Positions 1-5,346 of a DNA stretch of 5,346 bases are shown in pieces. The stretch is from Acidobacteriaceae bacterium (GTDB lineage: Bacteria; Acidobacteriota; Vicinamibacteria; Vicinamibacterales; CAVVIG01): contig JAISPN010000205.1 of the NCBI GenBank assembly GCA_031274845.1, positions 1 through 5,346 on the forward strand. The letters are read 5' to 3'. The position numbers were made by a program, and so were the translations under genes. How positions within the stretch are numbered: the stretch's first letter is position 1; every line of letters starts with the position of its first letter. Under the pieces are notes generated by a model that was not told where the DNA came from, did not search any database, and saw nothing but the letters and a program-made list of their open reading frames with translations.

Positions 1-1469
1 CCCCGTCGATCAACCTCACGGCGGGACAGCCGGTGGTGAACGAAGTGCGCCGCATCCTCGCGTCCTATCCCGAGATGGACGCGGTCGTCTCCACGCACGG
101 ACGCCCCGACGATGGGACCGATGCGACCGGATTCTTTAATGCCGAGTTCTTTGTGCCGCTAAAACCGTTCGACCAGTGGCCCAAAGGCGTCACCAAGGAA
201 ACCTTGACCGCCGACCTCTCGCAAAAATTGTCTGACCGATTTCCCGGCGTCGACTTTTCGTTCTCACAGTACATCGAGGACAACGTCGAAGAGGCGGCGT
301 CAGGCGTGAAGGGGGCCAACTCGATCAAGTTGTACGGACCCGATCTCGCCACGCTTGAAAAGCTCGCGGGGCAGATTCGTGACGAGATGGCCAAGGTGCA
401 AGGCGTGGCCGACCTCGGCGTGTTCCAGTCGCTCGGCCAACCGACGGTCAAGATCGATGTCGATCGCGCGAAGGCCGCGCGTTACAACCTGACGCCCGAC
501 GACATCAACCAGACGGTCGCCACGGCCATCGGCGGTCAGTCGCCGGCCGATCTCTACGAGACGGGCACGGACCGGCACTTCCCGATCATCGTGCGCCTCA
601 AAACCGAGCAGCGCGATTCCATCGAAGCGATCCGCCGCATCACCATCGGCGCCACCTCCCCCGACGGCAACAGTCTGGTGCAAGTACCGCTGTCGGAACT
701 CGCCACCGTGCGGCTCACCTCCGGCGCGTCGTTCTTCTATCGCGAACATCAGGAGCGCTACATCCCGATCAAGTTCAGCGTGCGCGGCCGCGACCTTGGC
801 AGCACGGTCACTGAAGCCAAGGAGCGGATCGCCGAGCACGTCACGTTGCCGTCGGGTTATCACTTCGAGTGGGCGGGCGAACTCGACAACCTCAAGAACG
901 CCGTCGCGCGGCTGGAGGTCGTCGTGCCGATCAGCCTGCTGCTGATTCTGATTCTGCTCTACGCCAACTTCGGATCGATCCGCGACACGCTGCTGGCGTT
1001 CTCGGCCATCCCGATGGCGCTGGTCGGCGGCGTCCTGGCGCTGGCGCTCACCGGCACGGCGTTCAGCATCTCCGCCGCGATCGGATTCGTCGCGCTATTT
1101 GGCATCGCCGTGATGGACGGCATCCTCGTCGTCACGCTGTTCAATCAGGCGATTGGCGCAGGCGCGAGCCACGCCGAGGCAATCACGCAAACCACCCGTC
1201 ACGCGATGCGTCCGGTGGTGATGACCTGTCTCGTCGCCGCCATTGGCCTTCTGCCGGCCGCGTTGTCGAACGGCATCGGCAGTCAGGTGCAAAAGCCGCT
1301 GGCACTGGTCGTGGTTGGCGGCATGACGCTCGCGCCCGCGCTAATCCTGCTGGTGCTCCCCGCGCTCGTCGAGCGCTTCTCACGCTATCTGCCGCAGACG
1401 CCGCACAAGGGCACCTACGGCGGCCCGCATGGTCACACTGTCGACCATCATCCGGAGCCACAGGCATGA
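1..1469 (+). CDS. Heavy-metal-efflux RND permease (CzcA/CusA family), C-terminal half, 5' truncated by the window edge
   Basis: The frame is open from the first full codon at 3 to the TGA at 1467-1469, giving 489 residues. Relatives have about 1,040, so roughly the N-terminal half is missing, including TM1-7 and the TM4 acidic proton-relay motif. The GTG at 33 is an internal codon, not a start. Family members are proton-driven inner-membrane pumps that export metal ions through an adaptor and an outer-membrane channel. Counting from codon 3, residues 1-300 form the second periplasmic porter/docking part, with the family-typical stretches IEDNVEEAASGVKG, DRAKAARYNLTPDDI and WAGELDNLK. Hydrophobic segments near 305-322, 329-350, 353-382, 401-420 and 432-456 fit TM8-TM12. 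The tail is His-rich (PHKGTYGGPHGHTVDHH). The porter part contains only two Met, which argues against a Cus-like methionine relay for Cu/Ag, but the substrate cannot be fixed. The stop overlaps the start of the outer-membrane gene (ATGA). Confidence 0.93.
   Translation, partial: PSINLTAGQPVVNEVRRILASYPEMDAVVSTHGRPDDGTDATGFFNAEFFVPLKPFDQWPKGVTKETLTADLSQKLSDRFPGVDFSFSQYIEDNVEEAASGVKGANSIKLYGPDLATLEKLAGQIRDEMAKVQGVADLGVFQSLGQPTVKIDVDRAKAARYNLTPDDINQTVATAIGGQSPADLYETGTDRHFPIIVRLKTEQRDSIEAIRRITIGATSPDGNSLVQVPLSELATVRLTSGASFFYREHQERYIPIKFSVRGRDLGSTVTEAKERIAEHVTLPSGYHFEWAGELDNLKNAVARLEVVVPISLLLILILLYANFGSIRDTLLAFSAIPMALVGGVLALALTGTAFSISAAIGFVALFGIAVMDGILVVTLFNQAIGAGASHAEAITQTTRHAMRPVVMTCLVAAIGLLPAALSNGIGSQVQKPLALVVVGGMTLAPALILLVLPALVERFSRYLPQTPHKGTYGGPHGHTVDHHPEPQA
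1454..1457 (+). promoter_or_regulatory. Ribosome binding site (GGAG) of the outer-membrane efflux gene
   Basis: GGAG lies 8 bases before the ATG at 1466, inside the end of the permease gene. It supports this ATG over the much longer open frame that continues upstream to 869. It is the only clear Shine-Dalgarno sequence I see before any of the genes whose start lies in the window. Confidence 0.6.
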
Positions 1470-2953
1470 GGAGCCCTGCTCGCGCGCTCATCGCCCTCGC
1501 GCCCGGCCTTCTGACGCTCACGTTGACGTTGGCGCTCACCGGCTGCGCGGTCGGCCAGCGCGATCTCAACGCGCATGCGCAGATGCCGGCGACTCCCGGA
1601 ATGGGAGCGGCCGTGACGCCGACAACCGCGGCGGACGGACAACAACAGACCTTCGAGAGCGGCGCCGTGACGCCGACAGCCTGGTGGACGACCTTCGCCT
1701 GCCCGGCGCTCGACACGCTCGTCACGAGCGCGCTGGCCGCGAACGAAGACATCAAGATCGCCGACGCGACGTTACGTCAGTCGCATCAGCTTGCGCTCGC
1801 GGCCGGCGGCGCGCTCCGCCCGCAGGTGGATGCGTCGTACCAGCCGCAGGGGGCGCGCGCCCCGGAGAGCCTGTCGCCTCCGCTCGCCGATAACAACCAG
1901 TTCCTCTATGCCCTGCACACCACGCAGGTCTCGGTCAGCTATCCGGTGGATCTCTTTGGCGCGCTGAAATCACGCGCTCGCTCGGCGCTGGCCGCCGCCG
2001 AAGCCGACGAGTTCCGTCTGCTCGCCGCGCGTCAATCGGTTGCCGCCAACGTCGCCAACACCGCGATTACCCGCGCGTCGCTCGACGCGCAGATCATCGC
2101 CGCGAAAGATGCGATGACCGCCGCTCAAGAGATGCTGACGCTCATGCGTCAGCGCGAACGGCTCGGCGCCGCCGGCGCCAGCGATGTCGTCGCGCAGGAA
2201 GCAGCGCTCGCCGTCATCGAGGCGGGCGTGCCCGATCTGATCCGGGCCGAAGCGCACCAGCGCGTGGTGCTGGCCGTGCTCCTCGGCCTGCCGCCGGGAG
2301 AGACGCTGCCGCCACTGCCCGACATGAGCTGTCTCCATCTCCCGTCGCAACTGCCGGTGTCGCTCCCCGCCGATATCGTGCGCAATCGCCCCGACGTCCG
2401 CGCGGGCGAAGCGACGGTCAAAGGCGCGGCGGCCGATGTCGGCGCCGCGGTCGCCGCGCGGTTTCCCGCCATCGATCTCACGGCGGGCGTGGGCGGAGCC
2501 TCGCAAGGGTTCGGCTCGATGTTCACCGACGGGAATCTGTTCTGGTCGCTCGTTGGCAGCGTTACCGCGCCGATCTTCCACGCCGGCACGCTCGCCTACG
2601 AGCAGCACGCCGCCGAAGCGGCGCTTGATGCCGCGAAAGCGCAATACCGCTCGGTCGTATTGCAGGCATTTGTGGACGTCTCGGACGCGCTGACCGCGCT
2701 CCACACCGATGCCGACGCGCTCGCCGCCGCCACTCGCGGAGACAAGGCCGCCGAACAGTCGCTGACGTTCGCCGAGCGGCAGCTCGCGCTCGGCGCCATC
2801 GGGACGTTCGATCTGCTCAACGCGCAAACCCTCCGCCATCAGGTGCGGCTGCAACTGCTGCAAGCGCAGACGGCGCGGCTCTCGGACACCGTGGCGCTTT
2901 ATCAAGCCAACGGCGCGCCGCCAGACGAGGTTCCCGACGCAACGGTAAAATAA
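1466..2953 (+). CDS. Outer-membrane efflux lipoprotein, NodT/OprM (TolC-like) family
   Basis: The product of 495 residues would be the outer-membrane exit duct of a tripartite efflux pump, forming a trimeric beta-barrel with a long periplasmic alpha-helical tunnel. The N-terminus is a lipoprotein signal: basic MRSPAR, a hydrophobic Leu/Thr/Ala run, and the lipobox LTGC with the acylated Cys at residue 27. Family landmarks follow in order: WWTTFACPALDTLVTSALAAN near 72-92, helical repeats rich in Ala/Leu/Gln, LPADIVRNRPDVRAGEATVKG in the middle, and the C-terminal LLNAQTLRHQVRLQLLQAQTA. Two OEP repeats are therefore present and the length is normal for the family. The ATG at 1466 is chosen because it gives the signal peptide, has GGAG upstream and overlaps the permease stop (ATGA), which points to translational coupling. 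The open frame before 1466 in this phase is only the shadow of the permease. The two genes almost certainly serve the same pump. The TAA at 2951 ends the frame. Confidence 0.93.
   Translation: MRSPARALIALAPGLLTLTLTLALTGCAVGQRDLNAHAQMPATPGMGAAVTPTTAADGQQQTFESGAVTPTAWWTTFACPALDTLVTSALAANEDIKIADATLRQSHQLALAAGGALRPQVDASYQPQGARAPESLSPPLADNNQFLYALHTTQVSVSYPVDLFGALKSRARSALAAAEADEFRLLAARQSVAANVANTAITRASLDAQIIAAKDAMTAAQEMLTLMRQRERLGAAGASDVVAQEAALAVIEAGVPDLIRAEAHQRVVLAVLLGLPPGETLPPLPDMSCLHLPSQLPVSLPADIVRNRPDVRAGEATVKGAAADVGAAVAARFPAIDLTAGVGGASQGFGSMFTDGNLFWSLVGSVTAPIFHAGTLAYEQHAAEAALDAAKAQYRSVVLQAFVDVSDALTALHTDADALAAATRGDKAAEQSLTFAERQLALGAIGTFDLLNAQTLRHQVRLQLLQAQTARLSDTVALYQANGAPPDEVPDATVK
1610..1678 (+). 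repeat. Two in-frame copies of a 15-base direct repeat in the efflux lipoprotein gene
   Basis: GCCGTGACGCCGACA occurs at 1610-1624 and again at 1664-1678. The copies are 54 bases (18 codons) apart and in the same reading phase, so both encode AVTPT. They flank a low-complexity linker (TAADGQQQTFESG) between the lipid anchor and the first OEP helix, and lie just before the WWTTF motif. The exactness at DNA level suggests a recent local duplication, although high G+C makes chance likelier. Confidence 0.6.
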
Positions 2954-2964
2954 GCGCACCAACG

Positions 2965-3639
2965 ATGCGGATACTCCTCGTCGAGGACGATCTGGCGCTG
3001 ACCGAGGCGCTCGCGGCGGCGTTTACCCGCGCCGAGATCTTCTGCGATGTCGCGCCCACCGTGGCGAGCGCCAGCGATCTCCTCACCGGCCGCACCTTTG
3101 ACGCCGTCATCCTCGACCTTGGCCTGCCTGACGACGATGGCCTGACGCTGCTGCGCTGGCTCCGTGGGCGAAACGACGCCACGCCCGTCATCATCCTCAC
3201 GGCGAAGTCGCAGCCGGACGCGCGCGTCAAGGGACTCAATCTGGGCGCCGACGATTATCTCGGCAAGCCGTTTCTGTTCGAGGAGCTGCACGCGCGACTG
3301 AACGCCGTCATGCGCCGGCGTGACGGGCACCTCTACTCCGTGGTCGCCGTCGGCGATCTGCGCTTCGACTTCGAGACACGGATCGCGACCGTGCGCGGCG
3401 TGCCGCTCAACCTGACCCCGCGCGAGCGCGCGACACTGGAGCTCATGGTCCGCCGGCGCGAGCGGCTCATCACCCGCCGGCAACTCGAAGACCAGTTGTT
3501 CAGCATCACCGGAGAACTCGGCTCCAATGCGGTCGAAGTCTACGTGCACCGGTTGCGCCGGAAGCTCGCGAACGCTGACGCGCATGTCTCGGTCGAGACG
3601 CAACGCGGACTCGGCTACACCTTACGGCCACTGCCGTGA
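2965..3639 (+). CDS. OmpR/PhoB-family two-component response regulator
   Basis: This 224-residue protein would be a DNA-binding transcription regulator switched by phosphorylation. The receiver domain covers about residues 1-115. It has the acidic pair after MRILLVEDD (E7, D8, D9), the phospho-acceptor Asp51 in VILDLGLPDDDG, the switch Thr79 in ILTA and Lys101 in GKPF. A winged-helix Trans_reg_C domain spans about 128-222, with LTPRERATLELM, RRQLEDQLF, NAVEVYVHRLRRKL and the terminal RGLGYTL. Length and all catalytic residues are typical, closest in style to the QseB/PmrA/CopR type. The ATG at 2965 gives the canonical N-terminus. It follows the lipoprotein stop by 11 bases with no good Shine-Dalgarno sequence, so translation may depend on the gene before it. 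Its stop overlaps the kinase start. By position, its likely target is the promoter of the efflux operon itself, outside the window to the left; that is inference. Confidence 0.96.
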   Translation: MRILLVEDDLALTEALAAAFTRAEIFCDVAPTVASASDLLTGRTFDAVILDLGLPDDDGLTLLRWLRGRNDATPVIILTAKSQPDARVKGLNLGADDYLGKPFLFEELHARLNAVMRRRDGHLYSVVAVGDLRFDFETRIATVRGVPLNLTPRERATLELMVRRRERLITRRQLEDQLFSITGELGSNAVEVYVHRLRRKLANADAHVSVETQRGLGYTLRPLP

Positions 3640-4961
3640 TCCGCGCCTCGCTGTGGCTCCGCATCGCCGTGATTCAGATCGTCTTCGCGCTGCTGCTCGC
3701 GGCGCTGCTGCCGTTTGCGGTGGACCGCACGATTCACGCGATCGGCCGGAACCTGACCGAGCGGCTGCTGGCGAGCGCCGCGCAGCGATCGCTTGGCAGT
3801 CTCCCCGGCGTCGCGAGCGTGCAAGGCGCGGACAACGACCCGCGCTTCGGACCGGTCGCCACCTTCATCGTCGATGCGCAGGGAGCGCGTCAACTTGCCG
3901 GCCCGCACATCGAAGACATCGCCGATCGCCCGGTCGCGCAGGACAACCAGCCGCAGTTCAGCAGCGGCCCCTATTCAGATTTCTATCTGCTCCCCACCAG
4001 CCAGTCCGGCATCTGGATTCTTGCCGCCGAAGATCGGCGTCATCCAGCCGTGCTGCTCGACGACATCATCACGTATTTCCTTCAGCGCTTCGCGATCATC
4101 GTCCCGCTGTCGCTGGCGCTCTCGGCAGGCATCACGCTCATCATCATCCGCCTCGCGATGCGGCCGATTCGTCAGGTCGCGTCGGAAGTCGCCGCCATCG
4201 ACGCCGCCAGCCCGACCTTGCGGCTATCCGAGACGACGATGCCGCGCGACATCCTGCCACTCGTCCACGCCACCAACATCACGCTCGGCCGCCTCGACCG
4301 CGCGCTCGCGCGCGAGCGACGCTTCACCGCGACGGTAACGCACGAACTGCGCACCGCGCTCAGTACCATCCTGCTGCGCGCCGAAACGCTCCCCGCGGGC
4401 ACCGAACGCACGGCCATCGAAGCCGCCGTCACCCGCGCGTCTGGCGTCATCGATCAGATGCTGGAGCTTGGCGCGATTGAAAGCGGCTCGGCGGAACTGG
4501 GCAGCGTCGCGCTGGCCGACACCGCGCGGGACACGATCGTGCACGTCATGCCCCTCCTGCGCGCGGCGGGACGCACGCTCACCTTTCACTGCACGGGCGA
4601 CGAACGCGCCCGCATCGCCGGGTCGGCGGCGCTCGTGACCATCGCGCTCCGCAATCTCGTCGACAACGCCAACCGCCACTCCACGCCCGGCGGCGCCATC
4701 GACGTCACGTGCGACTGCACGGCCGGCACGCTCACCGTCTCGGATACCGGACCGGGCATCTCGGTCCGTGAAGATGAAAGCGGCCGTCAGATCTTCGCCC
4801 GCGCCGATGGCGTGCGCACACGCAGTTCCGGCCTCGGCCTGGCGATCGTGCGCCGAGCCATGGACGGCTGCGGCGGCGTCCTGACCTTCGACCGCACCCC
4901 CACCGGCGGCGCCACAGTCACCCTCGCCTTCACGCGAGCGACAGCCGCCTCCCATACCTGA
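3636..4961 (+). CDS. Sensor histidine kinase, HAMP-HisKA-HATPase_c type, partner of the preceding regulator
   Basis: The 441-residue inner-membrane kinase is predicted to sense a periplasmic signal and phosphorylate the preceding regulator. TM1 is about residues 6-29. A periplasmic sensor region of about 120 residues (30-150) resembles nothing I can name. TM2 is about 152-172, followed by a HAMP linker that begins at MRPI (175-178). The HisKA helix carries the phospho-acceptor His236 in FTATVTHELRTALS. The ATPase domain has the N box (ALRNLVDNANRHS; N340, N344), the G1 box (DTGPGI from D370) and the G2 box (SSGLGLAIV, about 397-405), with a rather short ATP lid. The residue after HELRT is Ala, where Pro is usual. 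The GTG start at 3636 overlaps the regulator's TGA (GTGA) and gives a short cytoplasmic N-terminus before TM1, so the two are translationally coupled. There is no obvious Shine-Dalgarno sequence. A metal or envelope signal is likely from the efflux context but is not shown by the sequence. Confidence 0.95.
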   Translation: MIRASLWLRIAVIQIVFALLLAALLPFAVDRTIHAIGRNLTERLLASAAQRSLGSLPGVASVQGADNDPRFGPVATFIVDAQGARQLAGPHIEDIADRPVAQDNQPQFSSGPYSDFYLLPTSQSGIWILAAEDRRHPAVLLDDIITYFLQRFAIIVPLSLALSAGITLIIIRLAMRPIRQVASEVAAIDAASPTLRLSETTMPRDILPLVHATNITLGRLDRALARERRFTATVTHELRTALSTILLRAETLPAGTERTAIEAAVTRASGVIDQMLELGAIESGSAELGSVALADTARDTIVHVMPLLRAAGRTLTFHCTGDERARIAGSAALVTIALRNLVDNANRHSTPGGAIDVTCDCTAGTLTVSDTGPGISVREDESGRQIFARADGVRTRSSGLGLAIVRRAMDGCGGVLTFDRTPTGGATVTLAFTRATAASHT

Positions 4962-5118
4962 GCTAACCTTCCGCGCCTCGTCACCGAATGGCAATGCGGG
5001 TCGGCGTGCACACGCGCAAGAACCTTGCGGCTTCGCGATTGCGAGCGAAAATACTCGGGCACGCGCTCATATAGGACTGATGACTGTATCGCCATGCTCA
5101 GGCTGACCCTACAATTCC
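4962..5118. other. Non-coding spacer after the kinase gene
   Basis: Neither strand shows a convincing gene between the kinase stop and the inverted-repeat element. A short hairpin (TTCGC-GATT-GCGAG, 5033-5046, one G-T pair) follows the operon, but no T-run follows it, so I do not call a terminator. The operon's transcript may end here by a rho-dependent route, which cannot be seen from sequence. Confidence 0.5.
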
Positions 5119-5156
5119 GTCTACTACTATTGACTTTAAAGTCAACTACAATAGAC
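5119..5156. promoter_or_regulatory. Nested inverted repeat, candidate operator before the HicA-like gene
   Basis: A perfect 16-base palindrome, TTGACTTTAAAGTCAA, sits at 5130-5145. Exactly six bases outside each edge are the matching outer arms GTCTA (5119-5123) and TAGAC (5152-5156), which makes a symmetric 38-base element centred between 5137 and 5138. In addition, a 13-base direct repeat (5123-5135 and 5145-5157, 11 of 13 identical) recurs with a 22-base period, about two helical turns. The element covers the putative -35 and -10 boxes of the following gene. That arrangement is typical of an autoregulated operator bound by a dimer or tetramer. HicB or HicAB binding would fit known TA biology, but the binder is unknown. 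Confidence 0.6.
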
Positions 5157-5157
5157 T
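5130..5157 (+). promoter_or_regulatory. Putative sigma-70-type promoter of the HicA-like gene
   Basis: TTGACT (5130-5135, 5 of 6 to TTGACA) is followed after 16 bases by TAGACT (5152-5157, 4 of 6 to TATAAT). A second -10 candidate, TACAAT (5147-5152, 5 of 6), has no good -35 at the right distance. Either choice puts the transcription start at or within a few bases of the GTG at 5164. The AT-rich setting against GC-rich surroundings supports a promoter here. Confidence 0.45.
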
Positions 5158-5163
5158 ACATGC

Positions 5164-5346
5164 GTGAGGACGGAAGAAGTCATCGACACGATCAAGCGCG
5201 CTGCGCGCGCCGCTGGCGTGACGTTCACACGCTTCGAACGAGCCCACCATACCGGCCTCCAGATCGGCCCCAAGCGGACCACAATTGGTCGGCACCGGGA
5301 AACGAGCAACCTGATGGCCGAACGGATCTACAAGCAACTCGAAGAC
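5164..5346 (+). CDS. HicA-like mRNA-interferase toxin (type II toxin-antitoxin), 3' truncated by the window edge
   Basis: Sixty-one codons from GTG at 5164 run open to the last base. HicA toxins are small proteins with a double-stranded-RNA-binding-like fold that cleave mRNA and are neutralised by a HicB antitoxin, usually encoded next door. What fits is an N-terminal helix (RTEEVIDTIKRAARAAG), a strand leading to RAHHTGLQIG where the family has its catalytic His in G-S-H-H/N (here His28/His29), then TTIGRHRE, which matches the T-T-[IV]-P-x-H strand, and a final helix AERIYKQLED like the family's LRxILKQLG. The Gly/Ser usually before the His is replaced by Arg-Ala and the Pro by Gly, so this is a divergent member if it belongs. 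The GTG is preferred over the ATG at 5160, which opens another phase with an Arg/Pro-rich product. No Shine-Dalgarno sequence precedes it. The gene is separate from the efflux operon, with its own promoter. Confidence 0.6.
   Translation, partial: MRTEEVIDTIKRAARAAGVTFTRFERAHHTGLQIGPKRTTIGRHRETSNLMAERIYKQLED

Noticed and set aside
869..1465. Open frame continuing upstream of the outer-membrane lipoprotein start, which would give a 694-residue protein
   Set aside because: It lies wholly over the conserved TM8-TM12 part of the permease in another phase, and its product is Arg/Gly-rich with no family resemblance. The true start at 1466 has a signal peptide and a Shine-Dalgarno sequence.
1970..2962. 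Long minus-strand open frame (330 codons) opposite the outer-membrane lipoprotein gene
   Set aside because: The translation is Arg/Gly-rich and low in hydrophobic residues, as expected of an antisense shadow in high G+C. The plus strand carries clear family motifs over the same bases.
3527..4480. Plus-strand open frame (317 codons) over the regulator/kinase junction
   Set aside because: Arg/His-rich frame-shifted reading of the kinase gene, with no domain and no plausible start signal.
4224..4994. Minus-strand open frame (256 codons) opposite the kinase gene
   Set aside because: The composition is Arg/Gly/Ala-rich with no recognisable domain, and the kinase catalytic boxes lie on the other strand.
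5031..5055. Short hairpin near 5033-5046 followed by GAAAATACT, considered as a rho-independent terminator
   Set aside because: The stem is only about five pairs, one of them G-T, and no run of T follows on the plus strand.
5025..5055. TTGCGG (5025-5030) with AATACT (5050-5055) as a second promoter
   Set aside because: The spacing of 19 bases is too long and both boxes match poorly, so it cannot be told apart from background.
5146..5337. Minus-strand open frame (63 codons) across the HicA-like gene
   Set aside because: No recognisable motif; it overlaps the better-supported plus-strand frame and would end in the operator element.
5160..5346. Alternative ATG start at 5160, open to the window end
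   Set aside because: Its phase gives an Arg/Pro-rich translation with no family resemblance, while the GTG phase at 5164 gives a HicA-like sequence.

Overview
This is a GC-rich window (by eye about 65% G+C in the coding part). It comes from a Gram-negative bacterium: it encodes an inner-membrane RND pump and an outer-membrane efflux lipoprotein, and intergenic space is minimal. A proteobacterium is most likely, but nothing in the window fixes the genus.

Layout, all on the + strand. Positions 1-1469 hold the C-terminal half of a heavy-metal-efflux (CzcA/CusA-type) RND permease, whose 5' part lies left of the window. Positions 1466-2953 hold a NodT/OprM/TolC-type outer-membrane efflux lipoprotein. 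Positions 2965-3639 hold an OmpR-family response regulator, and 3636-4961 hold its partner sensor histidine kinase. Junctions are an ATGA overlap, an 11-base gap and a GTGA overlap, so the four genes look like one transcription unit. It would end with a two-component system that probably controls the pump carried by the same message. The periplasmic adaptor (membrane fusion protein) is not in the window and is expected upstream of the permease.

After the kinase there is a 202-base non-coding gap (4962-5163). Most of it shows nothing I can name, but its last 45 bases are distinctly AT-richer. They hold a 38-base nested inverted repeat with a perfect 16-base core (TTGACTTTAAAGTCAA) that overlaps a plausible promoter. 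Directly behind it, from a GTG at 5164 to the right edge, is an open frame that resembles a HicA-type mRNA-interferase toxin. It is cut off by the window end, and its antitoxin would be expected just beyond. This right end is the least ordinary part of the window: a possible toxin-antitoxin module with an autoregulatory operator and an apparently leaderless start.

The remaining long open frames on both strands over 1-4961 are shadows of the four main genes, a normal result of high G+C.
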